Notes: a model not told the origin generated them from the letters alone. A stretch of 64,000 bases of DNA from Thalassotalea sp. HSM 43 (GCF_004752005.1 NZ_CP038493.1:2070302-2134301), one strand, 5' to 3'. Numbered from the stretch's first letter, positions 37,190 to 46,632 are shown. Numbers and translations: made by a program.

Positions 37190-38851
37190 ATGATTAGAGT
37201 TGCTGCTGCACAATACGCCGTTACAAACGATGTCGCTGCAAATCTTGCCAATAGTGTTCGTATGATCCATGAAGCAGGCAAGTGTTCACCGGATTTAATC
37301 GTTTTGCCTGAGTTTGCAAACCACAATTCTTGGTACGACAATCAAGATCATTGCTATCAGGTATCTGTCGATATTGATGGTGAGTTTAGCCAAGCAATTG
37401 CTCAAGCTGCAAAACAGGTTGGCGCTTATGTTGTCATTAATTGCACCGTACGCAGACAGGGTAACCGTGCAACCGGTACGAGTTTGTTATTTACCCCTGA
37501 TGGCGAGTTAGTGGCAGAGAATAACAAGCAGGTTCTAATCGGCCACGAAAATGACTTTCTCGATATCGCCGAGCAACAAGGCCCTATAGTGGATACCGAT
37601 ATTGGTCGTCTGGCGATGTACTCTTGTATGGATGGCGTAATTAATGAAACGCCACGCTGTTTAGCACTGCGAGGTGCACAAATCCTTTGTAATTCTCTCA
37701 ATTCATTTGCCATCGATGAAGGCACGCTGCACATTCCGGTGCGCGCTGCAGAAAATAAAGTATTCGTTGTCGCCGCAAACAAAGTCGGTCCGCTAATTCC
37801 TGAAGAAATGCTAGAGCCGGTCTCACAAGGCATTAATATCCCGGTAGAGTTTTTGTCTGGCGCCGGAGATTCACAAATTGTCGCCCCAGATGGCACCGTT
37901 TTAGCACTCGCGGGTAAAGGCGAAGAGGTTATTTGGGCAGACATCGAGCCAAGCCAGGCGGATGATAAAAGTCGCCCAGATGGCAGCGATATTTTTGCCA
38001 ATCGTCGCAACGAGCTTTACGCAATATTAGGCAATGACCCACAAACGCAGACGTTACCAGAGTTTGGCGGCGCCATTGATGTTGATGCTGCTATCGTTGC
38101 CAGCGACTCAATCGCTGAAGTGATTCAGCAAACCCAGCAACTAATCAACAACGGTAATAAATTGATTGCCTTGCCTGAACTGTTTTGGTGTGAGAGTGGT
38201 AGCCAGCCTGATATGTTGGCCCAAGAAAGTGAGCAGTTGCTGCTTGCTTTGCAACAGATATGTCCTGCGGATGTTTATATTGGTTTAAGTATTGTCGCAA
38301 AACACGGCAATGGTTATCAGCACCAAGGGGTGATCGTCAGTCAACAAGGTGTGGTGCACCGCCAAGGGCAAGTGCATGCCAGCAAGCGCCACGATTGGTC
38401 GATACCTGCGGATGAATTTAAGGTTTTTCATAGCCCATACGGTAGCCTTGCGGTGATCGTAGAGGACGATGCAATATACCCAGAAACCTTCCGTTTGGTT
38501 GCGATGCAAGGCGTGCAATTGGTGTTTGCGTCATTGCAGCAACAAGAGGCATGGCAAGGTGTGACCGGCATCATTGAACGCGCATCGGAAAATCGCGTCA
38601 ATGTATTAGCAGCAAGCACGGCCTGTGAAGACAGTTTGATTTGCTCATTGCAAAAAGATTTTACCATCATGACACCGTGGCAAGAGCGTCAATTTGACGG
38701 TTTACTTAGCCAATGTCAGGTGGTTCGTGGAAACCAGTCGCCAATTTGTGCGCAAGTTCATCCACAGGCGGCAGCAAACAAAGTGGTATCTCATCGTACG
38801 CATTTAATCGACAACCGCCCATGGCGGTTAATGTCCGCAATGCTCGATTAA
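37190..38851 (+). CDS. Tandem-domain carbon-nitrogen hydrolase (nitrilase superfamily)
   Basis: A 553-residue protein made of two nitrilase-fold domains. Domain 1 (1-275) has a full triad: Glu41 (LPEFANH), Lys113 (NNKQVLIGHE) and Cys146 (YSCMDGV). Domain 2 (about 295-545) keeps Glu330 (LPELFW) and Lys399 (HASKRHDW) but has Glu425 (VIVEDDAIYPE) where the nucleophilic Cys is expected, so it is probably inactive or structural. The enzyme should cleave a non-peptide amide, nitrile or carbamoyl group. It opens an eight-gene operon reaching 46504; GAGGTTTCC precedes the ATG. Confidence 0.82.
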   Translation: MIRVAAAQYAVTNDVAANLANSVRMIHEAGKCSPDLIVLPEFANHNSWYDNQDHCYQVSVDIDGEFSQAIAQAAKQVGAYVVINCTVRRQGNRATGTSLLFTPDGELVAENNKQVLIGHENDFLDIAEQQGPIVDTDIGRLAMYSCMDGVINETPRCLALRGAQILCNSLNSFAIDEGTLHIPVRAAENKVFVVAANKVGPLIPEEMLEPVSQGINIPVEFLSGAGDSQIVAPDGTVLALAGKGEEVIWADIEPSQADDKSRPDGSDIFANRRNELYAILGNDPQTQTLPEFGGAIDVDAAIVASDSIAEVIQQTQQLINNGNKLIALPELFWCESGSQPDMLAQESEQLLLALQQICPADVYIGLSIVAKHGNGYQHQGVIVSQQGVVHRQGQVHASKRHDWSIPADEFKVFHSPYGSLAVIVEDDAIYPETFRLVAMQGVQLVFASLQQQEAWQGVTGIIERASENRVNVLAASTACEDSLICSLQKDFTIMTPWQERQFDGLLSQCQVVRGNQSPICAQVHPQAAANKVVSHRTHLIDNRPWRLMSAMLD

Positions 38852-38901
38852 TATCGAATGATGAATCGCGACAACCAAGACAAGAATTTTTAGGAACAAT
38901 T

Positions 38902-39636
38902 ATGACATTATCATTACCTGCACAATTATCGAACGATACCGTAGACAAGATAGTTAGCCATTTTGGCATGAGTGAAGTTCATGGTGCCGATGGTGGCCCT
39001 TATATGACCTTAACGTCGCATGCGCCTATGGCTCAAGGTGAGGTTGGCCATGTACGAGTGTTTACCGGTGGTGGCTTAGAAAAGCTGGTTACCTGTTCTA
39101 TCGTTGTACCGCAAATCATGCTCGATTCGCATATGCTATATGGTTTTTCCGCTAAAGATAACGCCATTCCGCACTTCACTTTAGATTCGGTTAAAGCCGG
39201 CGATCACTTTGCCTTTCACTTGGATTTAACGCCACGCTTAGATTTAGGCGCCAATATTGATTATATGAACCAAGTGTTTTTGCCATTAACGGCAACATTT
39301 GATGAAGCGGAAGCCATGGAAGGTATCACCAAGGCACACATTTCACCACGTCAACGCGCCATTATGTCACCTTGGATGTTAGTGCATCGCGCGGATGAAA
39401 AGGGCTTTTCGCAATTGACGCCGTTTTTAGACAGCTACCTCAATCATTGGTACAGCCTGCATGAGTCAGGTGTTGAAGTGACTCAATCTGTGGCTGAATT
39501 ACAACAACGAGATATGGCCAATAGAGCCGCCATCTTTGATCCTGCAATTGACCCTGTGTGGGACCGTATTGAAGGTTTAATTGGTGGTGATGCGGTAAGC
39601 AAATTACGCGGTTTGTTGAAGGGTGCTGATGCCTAA
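38902..39636 (+). CDS. Red chlorophyll catabolite reductase (RCCR)-family protein
   Basis: A 244-residue soluble protein. From memory it aligns with plant RCCR (ACD2): IPHFTLDSV (89-97) with APNFVVELIQ; FHLDLTPRLDLGANIDY (105-121) with LILDLPHRKDLVLNPDY; ISPRQRAIMSPWML (147-160) with the SPSLFVRSAFSP region; and the C-terminal RDMANRAAIFDPAIDPVWDR. RCCR belongs to the ferredoxin-dependent bilin reductase family and reduces an open-chain tetrapyrrole. ATG 38902 follows TAGGAACAATT; a longer frame overlapping the nitrilase is unlikely. Asp95 stands where plant RCCR has a catalytic Glu. Confidence 0.7.
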   Translation: MTLSLPAQLSNDTVDKIVSHFGMSEVHGADGGPYMTLTSHAPMAQGEVGHVRVFTGGGLEKLVTCSIVVPQIMLDSHMLYGFSAKDNAIPHFTLDSVKAGDHFAFHLDLTPRLDLGANIDYMNQVFLPLTATFDEAEAMEGITKAHISPRQRAIMSPWMLVHRADEKGFSQLTPFLDSYLNHWYSLHESGVEVTQSVAELQQRDMANRAAIFDPAIDPVWDRIEGLIGGDAVSKLRGLLKGADA

Positions 39637-39671
39637 GGGCAGCAGACAACTGGATAAATAAGGAATTTAGC

Positions 39672-40943
39672 ATGAAGTATACAGGCGAATATTTTGTCGA
39701 AGACATGACCGCGGCTGAACGTGATCGAGCGGCTAAAGTTGAGTCGGTTTTAACGGCTATCAAAGCGGCCTCGGCGGATGTCGACCGTGACGGTCAATTT
39801 TGCACTGACCATATTAAAACATTATCTGAAGCTGGGTTGTTAGGGCTAATCATTCCTAAACAATACGGTGGTCTTGGTGGTGGATTACGCGATTTGGCAG
39901 CGGCAACGTTTGCCATCGGCAGCGTTTGTCCATCAACGGCATTGACCTATTTCTTCCACTGCTCATCGGCATCTCGCGGTTTATTGGCTTTAGAGGCCAT
40001 TGATAACGGTTTATTTAACGATGATGAAGCACCGGTGGTCAAAGCCTTTGCCGAAAAAGTACTGCATACCATGGGCCGTGATGGTAAATGGTTAGCGAAT
40101 TTCGCGAGTGAGTCGGTGAAGTCAGAAAAAGCCGCGATTACCATTTCCACAAAAGCGACTAAGGTTGATGGCGGTTACCGATTAAATGGCGTGAAGTCAT
40201 TTGGTTGTGCGACGGGCGTAGCCGACCGTTACTTAGTGACGGTTGGCATTGATGGTGTTGATGATGCCAGTGGCTTATCGACCTTCTTTGTTGATCGTGA
40301 TGCCAAAGGTGTTAGTGAACGGCAGAAATGGGATGCCATCGGCATGCGCGGTACGGCGACCCATGGCCTTATTTTAGAGGACGTTTTTGTTGCCGATGAC
40401 GACGCATTAACAGTGCCATCGGCGTTTGTGCGCTGTATGCAAATGAGTCGTGGCAGTTTTGTTGGTAATCAACTTGCTGGCATCGCCGTCTATTTAGGGC
40501 AGGCTTTTGCGATATACAACACCACGTTGGCGACATTGACCAAAGCCAAGTTTGGCGATAGCGACAAATGCATTGCCTCGTCTCCTATGCATCAACAGTT
40601 GATTGGCGAAATGATGTGCGATCTAGAAACGGCGGTGCTGTGGTTGCGACGTCAATTGCAATTAGAAAGCGCAGAGCAAGAAATCCTGCCAAAAGCCGAA
40701 GTCGTCAAACGCTGGCGGTTATGTAAGGGCCAGGTCTCAGAATACGGATTTAAGGTAGCGGTAAATGCCCTTAAATGTACTGGTACAACAGGTACCGGCT
40801 TCTCTAATCCAAGTGCGCGCGGTCTGCGTGATATGGCGATGGCCTTGGTACAAGCATTTCCAGCAGAACGTGGTCGTTTAATGGCGGCACAAATGGAAGT
40901 GGACGGTGCCGAGCAGAATCAGTTTGGCGTCAATAAAGGTTAA
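39672..40943 (+). CDS. Acyl-CoA-dehydrogenase-fold flavoprotein, possible monooxygenase
   Basis: A 423-residue protein with the acyl-CoA dehydrogenase fold: LGLIIPKQYGGLGGGLRDLA, LNGVKSFGCATGVADRYLVT and IGMRGTATHGLILEDVFV. The C-terminal catalytic YEGT-type Glu segment of true dehydrogenases is absent; instead GTTGTGFSNPSARGLRDMAMAL is present. That pattern occurs in two-component flavin monooxygenases (HpaB/HsaA/DszC group). With the flavin reductase at 27683 in the same regulon, an oxygenase role is possible, but dehydrogenation of a CoA ester cannot be excluded. Confidence 0.72.
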   Translation: MKYTGEYFVEDMTAAERDRAAKVESVLTAIKAASADVDRDGQFCTDHIKTLSEAGLLGLIIPKQYGGLGGGLRDLAAATFAIGSVCPSTALTYFFHCSSASRGLLALEAIDNGLFNDDEAPVVKAFAEKVLHTMGRDGKWLANFASESVKSEKAAITISTKATKVDGGYRLNGVKSFGCATGVADRYLVTVGIDGVDDASGLSTFFVDRDAKGVSERQKWDAIGMRGTATHGLILEDVFVADDDALTVPSAFVRCMQMSRGSFVGNQLAGIAVYLGQAFAIYNTTLATLTKAKFGDSDKCIASSPMHQQLIGEMMCDLETAVLWLRRQLQLESAEQEILPKAEVVKRWRLCKGQVSEYGFKVAVNALKCTGTTGTGFSNPSARGLRDMAMALVQAFPAERGRLMAAQMEVDGAEQNQFGVNKG

Positions 40944-40966
40944 AAAGCCTGATGTATGGTTTCTAA

Positions 40967-42433
40967 ATGAGTATATCGGTTGTAAAAAGGAATGCTGTTT
41001 TGAGTTTTCAATTACCTAAACAACAACATTACATTGCTGATCATTGGGTTGATGCCAGTGACACCTTAGCGTTTGACCTGCATCACGCCAGTACTGGAGA
41101 ATACTTAGCTAAGCAATATGCTGCCACAGACAGGCAAGTTGAACAGGCAATGGCGGTTGCCAGTGATAATTTCAAACAAGGTCTTTGGTCGCAATTAAGT
41201 TACCAACAGCGTGCTGACTATTTGCAAGCTATCGCCGATAACATGACGGCAAAAACCACTGCCATAGCGCAGGCCGACGCGATACAAACGGGTGTGGTTT
41301 TGGCGCTTACCGAACAGTTTGCCAAAGTCTGCTCGTTAGCGTTCAGCCATGCCGCTTTGATGTTGCGAACGCTAGACAGTGAACAATATGTTAGTGGCGC
41401 GTCAGGGGATATTTTAGTTGAACGATTACCGCTTGGTGTTGCGGCGATTATTGCGCCATGGAATGCGCCATCAGGCATCGCTTGTCATAAATTGGCTAGT
41501 GCGCTGGCTGCCGGCTGCCCGGTTATATTCAAGCCGTCAGAGTGGGCTGCGGCCTCGGCACAATTTATCGCCGAGGCAATCGCACAAGCCAAGCTACCTG
41601 ATGGTACGTTTCAAATGCTATTAGGTGGCAGTCATGTCGGTGGCAAAGTCGTAACCGATACACGTACCGCCGCTGTCTCGTTCACCGGAGGCGCGCAAGG
41701 CGGTGCTGGTGTTGGTCGAGTGTGCGGCGAGCAAATCAAGCCTGCACAACTTGAGCTTGGTGGTAATAACGCGTTAGTGGTGTTGGCTAGTGCTGATCTT
41801 GATATCGCCGCCGACAATATAGTCACCGGCTTAACCACAATGAATGCACAATGGTGTCGTGCCCTTGGTCGCTTAGTCGTCGATAACCGAGTAAAAGCGT
41901 CATTGTTAGCGAAAGTACAACAACGCTTTGCCAACATCAAAATGGGTAATGCCTTAGATAGTGAAACGCAAATGGGGCCATTGGTGCACAAAGGTCATTT
42001 GCAACACGTGAGCCAGCGCGTTGCCGATTACCAAGCATTAGGTGGCACCTTAATTCAAGCTACCCAATTGCCAGTATTAGCTGGTTGGTATTATCCGCCG
42101 ACGCTGATAGATGGTTTACGCGGTGAGCAAACCCTAGAAGAGATTTTTGGTCCCGTGGCAACGGTACATGGGTTTGACTCAGACGCTGAAGCCATTGAGT
42201 TGGCCAATCAAACCGACTATGGCCTGGCGGCCTATGTGTTTGGCGAGCAACAGCAAGCCTGGGCGGTGGCGCGTAAATTGGTTGCCGGAGTCGTTAAAAT
42301 CAATAAGGTGAGCTTATTTTCACTGCACCCAGATTTACCCCGTGCTGCATGGGGCAAATCTGGGGTTGGTGATGAAGGCACTAAAGAAACATTTGAGTTC
42401 TTTCGTGGTACTCGAGTGATTGGAGTGGCGTAA
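40967..42433 (+). CDS. Aldehyde dehydrogenase (1)
   Basis: A 488-residue NAD(P)-dependent dehydrogenase. Visible motifs are PWNAPSGIACHKLASALAAG, the catalytic Glu region QLELGGNNALVVL and the catalytic Cys in NAQWCRALGR. The ATG at 40967 has a poor ribosome site; TTG 41000, nine bases after AAAAAGG, may be the true start. It overlaps the next gene by one base. Two unlike aldehyde dehydrogenases in one operon suggest two different aldehyde intermediates. Confidence 0.85.
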   Translation: MSISVVKRNAVLSFQLPKQQHYIADHWVDASDTLAFDLHHASTGEYLAKQYAATDRQVEQAMAVASDNFKQGLWSQLSYQQRADYLQAIADNMTAKTTAIAQADAIQTGVVLALTEQFAKVCSLAFSHAALMLRTLDSEQYVSGASGDILVERLPLGVAAIIAPWNAPSGIACHKLASALAAGCPVIFKPSEWAAASAQFIAEAIAQAKLPDGTFQMLLGGSHVGGKVVTDTRTAAVSFTGGAQGGAGVGRVCGEQIKPAQLELGGNNALVVLASADLDIAADNIVTGLTTMNAQWCRALGRLVVDNRVKASLLAKVQQRFANIKMGNALDSETQMGPLVHKGHLQHVSQRVADYQALGGTLIQATQLPVLAGWYYPPTLIDGLRGEQTLEEIFGPVATVHGFDSDAEAIELANQTDYGLAAYVFGEQQQAWAVARKLVAGVVKINKVSLFSLHPDLPRAAWGKSGVGDEGTKETFEFFRGTRVIGVA

Positions 42434-43869
42434 TGCAAACTGAATTATTTATTAGCGGTAACGACATTGCCCCGGATAACGGCGAATATTTTGAGGTGCT
42501 TAACCCGGCGACAGAGCAGGTGTTTGCAAAAGTCGCTCGCGCCAGTGCCAGTGATGTCGAAAAAGCCGTAGCAGAGGCAAAACAAGGTTATCAAATATGG
42601 TCATCTCTAGCACCTAAAGAGCGTGAGGCTGCGCTGTTACGAGCCGCCGACATTGTCGCCGAACAGGGCATGCAACGCTTACTTGATATTGTCATCGATG
42701 AGAGTGGCAGTGCAATCAGTAAAGCCCGTAATGAAATTCTGTATACCGTTGATTTACTGCGCACCGCCGCAGGCGAAGCGCGTCGCTTGTATGGCGACAC
42801 CTTTCCTAACGATAATCCTGAGCGAATATCCATGGTCATGCGCCACCCATTGGGCGTTGTGGCTGTGGTCTCACCTTATAACGCGCCATTGGCGTTATTA
42901 ACTAAAATGGCGGCGTTTCCACTGGCCGCTGGCAATGCTGTGGTGATCAAACCTTCAGAAGAAACGCCGGTGATTGCCATAGAGTTTGCAAAAATACTGC
43001 TCGAAGCGGGCATTCCCCGACAAGCGGTGCATGTCGTTACTGGGTTTGGTGCAGAATGCGGTGCGCCGTTGGTAGAGCATCAAGATGTAAATTGTATTGC
43101 CTTAACCGGTTCGACGGGCACCGGACAGCACATCGGTGCGGTGGCGATGAAGCGCATGGTTAAAGCGCAGTTAGAGCTTGGCGGCAAAAGTGCCGCATTA
43201 GTGCTTGCTGATGTTGATCCCGTTAAGGCTGCCAATATTGTTGCCCAGGGTATTTTTACCCATGCTGGACAAATTTGCATGGCCAATTCTCGGGTCGTAG
43301 TACATCAAGATATTTACCAGCCGTTTATTGATGCATTAAAGCACGCCGCGGAGCAACTTAAGGTTGGTGATTTACGTGACGAGAGCACGGTTTACGGGCC
43401 ATTGATTAACCGCAAAGCGGTAGAAAAAATTCAACAGCACGTAGATGAGGCGTTAAGCCAAGGCGCAAGTTTATTGACCGGTGGCTATATTATTGACGGC
43501 TTAGTCTATGCGCCAACGGTATTACTTGATACCGCCAGCACCTCATCGGCATGGTGTGATGAGTCATTTGGGCCATTGACCAATGTGGTTAAGGCCGACA
43601 GTTTGCAACACGCGATTGCCCTTGCCAACGATTCTCAATTTGGATTATCCGCCTGCGTGTTAACGAAAAATATAAGCTGGGCGATGCAAGCGGTGCGCGG
43701 TATTGACGCAGGTTCAGTGCACGTTGGTATGCACTCATTTCAAAGTAACGCTTTGGCGCCAATTGGTGGCAGTAAATTAAGCGGTGTTGGCCGCAGTGGT
43801 GGCGCGTATTCAACGCAAGAATTTACCGATGTGAAATGGGTCAGCATTGAAGTAAACGAGACGTTATAG
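42433..43869 (+). CDS. Aldehyde dehydrogenase (2)
   Basis: A 478-residue aldehyde dehydrogenase: PYNAPLALLTKMAAFPLAAG, FTGSTGTG-like ALTGSTGTGQHIG, LELGGKSAALVL (Glu) and HAGQICMANSRVVV (Cys). It resembles salicylaldehyde/benzaldehyde- or succinate-semialdehyde-type enzymes, but the substrate is not readable. The gene is joined to its neighbours with no gap on either side, so it is firmly part of the operon. Confidence 0.88.
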   Translation: MQTELFISGNDIAPDNGEYFEVLNPATEQVFAKVARASASDVEKAVAEAKQGYQIWSSLAPKEREAALLRAADIVAEQGMQRLLDIVIDESGSAISKARNEILYTVDLLRTAAGEARRLYGDTFPNDNPERISMVMRHPLGVVAVVSPYNAPLALLTKMAAFPLAAGNAVVIKPSEETPVIAIEFAKILLEAGIPRQAVHVVTGFGAECGAPLVEHQDVNCIALTGSTGTGQHIGAVAMKRMVKAQLELGGKSAALVLADVDPVKAANIVAQGIFTHAGQICMANSRVVVHQDIYQPFIDALKHAAEQLKVGDLRDESTVYGPLINRKAVEKIQQHVDEALSQGASLLTGGYIIDGLVYAPTVLLDTASTSSAWCDESFGPLTNVVKADSLQHAIALANDSQFGLSACVLTKNISWAMQAVRGIDAGSVHVGMHSFQSNALAPIGGSKLSGVGRSGGAYSTQEFTDVKWVSIEVNETL

Positions 43870-44661
43870 ATGATTCGCCGTGGTTTTGCTGACAGTGCCT
43901 TAGGTCAAATTCACTATCGTATATGTGGCTCATTAGATAACCGCAAACCACGCTTGCTGATGCTGCATCAAGCGCCGAGTAGCGGTGCGATGTATGAAGC
44001 GATTATGCCGCATTTAAGCGAAAATTTTACCGTTATCGCGCCAGATTTTCCGGGCTTTGGTGACAGTGCTTCGATGGCGTTAGAGCAGCATAGTATTGGC
44101 AATTACGCAGATGCTGTTATGGCGGTCATTAACAGTCTATCGGTCGATGAGTTTTATCTTTTTGGCCATCATACTGGCGCTACCGTGGCCACTGAAATAG
44201 CGGCTACACAGCAGTGCAGAGTTAAAAAACTGATATTGAGTGGGCCGACGGTATTGCCCGATGCCATGCGCAACAAATTACCTGACCTTGTGGCCTTGCC
44301 GAAAGTCGACAGCGAAGGTGACTTTGCCAAACAAATATGGCAGAAAATTCGCGCTAAAGCCGACGGTTTAGATATCAACATTAGCCAGCGTGAATACCGC
44401 TTAGCACTGGCGTTAGGTGAATGCTATCGGGCAGCGTATCAAGCGGTAGCCGATTATGATTGTGCTAATAAAACCAAGTTAATCACCTGCCCAAGCCTAG
44501 TGTTTGCCGGAAAGCATGATGTGTTAAGGCCGTATTTAGCTGAGGCGTTGGCGTTACTGGCGCAAGGACAACGTATCGATATCGGCGATACCAACACCTA
44601 TGTTTGTGAAACCCACCCTGACAAGGTGGCAAATATTATCAAAAAATTTATTGGACACTAG
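43870..44661 (+). CDS. Alpha/beta hydrolase-fold protein with atypical nucleophile elbow
   Basis: A 263-residue protein with the alpha/beta hydrolase order: PRLLMLHQAPSSGAMY (oxyanion loop), DFPGFGDSA, elbow GHHTG (99-103), GKHDVL (acid) and ETHPDKV (His). The usual Ser/Cys/Asp nucleophile of GxSxG is His101 here. Either the activity is non-classical (for example cofactor-independent C-C or C-N chemistry) or the nucleophile lies elsewhere. N-formylmaleamate deformylase NicD and similar amide-bond enzymes are the nearest pathway analogues, next to an amidase as here. Confidence 0.75.
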   Translation: MIRRGFADSALGQIHYRICGSLDNRKPRLLMLHQAPSSGAMYEAIMPHLSENFTVIAPDFPGFGDSASMALEQHSIGNYADAVMAVINSLSVDEFYLFGHHTGATVATEIAATQQCRVKKLILSGPTVLPDAMRNKLPDLVALPKVDSEGDFAKQIWQKIRAKADGLDINISQREYRLALALGECYRAAYQAVADYDCANKTKLITCPSLVFAGKHDVLRPYLAEALALLAQGQRIDIGDTNTYVCETHPDKVANIIKKFIGH

Positions 44662-44664
44662 AGC

Positions 44665-45255
44665 ATGGATTTACATAAAAACAGCTTAGGTTTAGGCGAC
44701 AGACCCGCGTTGATATTGGTCGATATGATTAACGGCTTTACCGACCCTGAATGCCCCTTGGGCAGTCATTGCCCGGATGTTGTCGCCGCGAATCAACAGT
44801 TATTAGCGGCATTTCGAGCCGCAAATCTGCCGGTGTTTTTTACCACCGTGGTTTTTCACAATGAATCTCAAGCTCGGGTGTTTCGTGACAAGATAAACGA
44901 TCTTGATTTGCTCACTCCAGAGTCAAAATGGGTACAGGTCGACCAGCGTTTGACGCCGACTGCTGACGAAGCCGTCATTGAAAAACGTTGGGCCAGTGGC
45001 TTTTTTCAAACCGATTTAGCGCAACAGTTATTGGCCGTGGCTGCGGACTCAATTGTGGTGACCGGATTAACCACCAGTGGCTGTGTTCGCGCAACCGTGG
45101 TTGATGGTTTGCAACACAATTATAAGGTGACAGTGGCACGTGAAGCGGTCGGTGATCGTAATTCAGACGCACACCAGGCCAATCTTTTTGATATGAACGC
45201 CAAATATGCTGATGTGGTTAGTGTTGAACACATCATCAATAAAATTAGTAATTAG
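44665..45255 (+). CDS. Isochorismatase-family amidase, maleamate-amidase-like (2)
   Basis: A 196-residue cysteine hydrolase with Asp20 (LVDMINGF), Lys107 (VIEKRWASGFF) and Cys140 (TGLTTSGCVRATVVD). The pattern is that of N-carbamoylsarcosine amidase and maleamate amidase NicF. It starts 3 bp after the alpha/beta hydrolase gene. It is a second, distinct member of the family besides 24444, consistent with two substituted maleamates being processed. Confidence 0.82.
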   Translation: MDLHKNSLGLGDRPALILVDMINGFTDPECPLGSHCPDVVAANQQLLAAFRAANLPVFFTTVVFHNESQARVFRDKINDLDLLTPESKWVQVDQRLTPTADEAVIEKRWASGFFQTDLAQQLLAVAADSIVVTGLTTSGCVRATVVDGLQHNYKVTVAREAVGDRNSDAHQANLFDMNAKYADVVSVEHIINKISN

Positions 45256-45286
45256 ATTAATATATTAGATAAACAGGAGCAGTAGT

Positions 45287-46504
45287 ATGGCTCAAGCAAA
45301 TAGTTCCATTCAGCCAGTCATTATTGCCGGCGCAGGCCCGGCAGGTTCGGTATTGGCGTTAGCCTTGGCGAAAAAAAACATTCCGGTGATCATGTTAGAA
45401 AAACATCACAGTTTACCAATAGATTTACGTGCCTCAACCTTTCATCCGCCGTCGTTAGAAATGCTGGATGAGTTAGGTGTTGCGCAAGAGATGATTGATA
45501 TGGGGTTGATCGTAGACCGCTATCAATATCGAGACCGTAAAACCAATGAAGTCGCTGAATTTGACATGAGTCTTATTAGCGATGAAACCAAGTTCCCATT
45601 TCGCTTGCAGCTTGAGCAATACGAATTGACGCATATTATTGGTCGTCATTTGCAGCAATATGCCCATGTTGAGGTGCTATTTGAGCACGAAGTCGTCGAC
45701 TTTGAGCAAGATGACGATGGCGTCACTGCCATTGTTAACACACCGACTGGGGAGGTGACTGTACATGGTAGTTTCTTACTCGGCTGTGATGGTGCATCCA
45801 GTAATGTGCGTAAAGCCGCAAAGATTAATTATGGTGGCTTTACTTATGATGAAAAGTTTCTTGTTGCCAGTACCAGTTTTCCGTTTGAAGAGGTGTTCGA
45901 CAACCTATCTTATGTAAATTATGTCTCTGACCCCGACGAATGGTGCGTTATTTTGCGTACCGAGAAAATTTGGCGGGTATTGTGGCCAACCGATCCACAA
46001 GAGACCGATACCGATAAATATCTGACGGATGAATATATCCAACAGCGTTTGCATCACTTATACGACAAAGAAGGCGATTTCGACATTGGTCATCGCACTT
46101 TGTACAACGTCCATCAGCGGGTTGCAGAAACCTATTATCGTGGCCGAGTGGTGCTGGTAGGTGATGCTTGCCATATAAATAATCCATTAGGCGGCATGGG
46201 CATGAACGGTGGTTTACATGACGCCTTTAATTTGGCGAGCAAGTTAATAGATATCATTGAAAATAACAGTGATCATCTACAGCATTTCGCCCATTATGAC
46301 CGCCAACGCAAAGATTTAGCGGTTGAGTTTGTGCAAAACCATACCATCGCCAATAAGAAAATGATGGAGTCAACTGACCCAGATGAGCAGGCGAAAAGGC
46401 AAAAGATGTTTATGGAAACCGCAGCCGATCCAGATAAAGCCAAAGCCTTTATTATGGAACGAGCAATGATAAATTGTGTGCGAGAGTCCTTACTGGTCGA
46501 GTAA
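45287..46504 (+). CDS. FAD-dependent monooxygenase (PHBH family)
   Basis: A 405-residue class A flavin monooxygenase: GAGPAGSVLALALAKKNIPVIMLEK binds ADP, GCDGASSNVRK is the DG motif and GRVVLVGDACHINNPLGGMGMNGG the FAD ribityl motif. Such enzymes hydroxylate aromatic or N-heterocyclic rings with NAD(P)H. It is the last gene of the operon begun at 37190 and is followed by a terminator. In the proposed pathway it could oxidise a pyrrolic or phenolic fragment. Confidence 0.87.
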   Translation: MAQANSSIQPVIIAGAGPAGSVLALALAKKNIPVIMLEKHHSLPIDLRASTFHPPSLEMLDELGVAQEMIDMGLIVDRYQYRDRKTNEVAEFDMSLISDETKFPFRLQLEQYELTHIIGRHLQQYAHVEVLFEHEVVDFEQDDDGVTAIVNTPTGEVTVHGSFLLGCDGASSNVRKAAKINYGGFTYDEKFLVASTSFPFEEVFDNLSYVNYVSDPDEWCVILRTEKIWRVLWPTDPQETDTDKYLTDEYIQQRLHHLYDKEGDFDIGHRTLYNVHQRVAETYYRGRVVLVGDACHINNPLGGMGMNGGLHDAFNLASKLIDIIENNSDHLQHFAHYDRQRKDLAVEFVQNHTIANKKMMESTDPDEQAKRQKMFMETAADPDKAKAFIMERAMINCVRESLLVE

Positions 46505-46542
46505 ACATCACCGTATTTCGTCACTGTAAATGTAACAAATTA

Positions 46543-46567
46543 CGCCGGGCTTATAACCTGGCGTTTT
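46543..46567 (+). terminator. Terminator of the 37190-46504 operon
   Basis: CGCCGGG and CCTGGCG (one G-T pair) enclose CTTATAA-type loop bases, followed by TTTT, 39 bp after the stop. Confidence 0.75.
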
Positions 46568-46632
46568 GTCGTATCTATTTGATATTCCTTTCTTATTCTT
46601 TATCTAATGTGTCGTTCGATTTTTAACCCATT

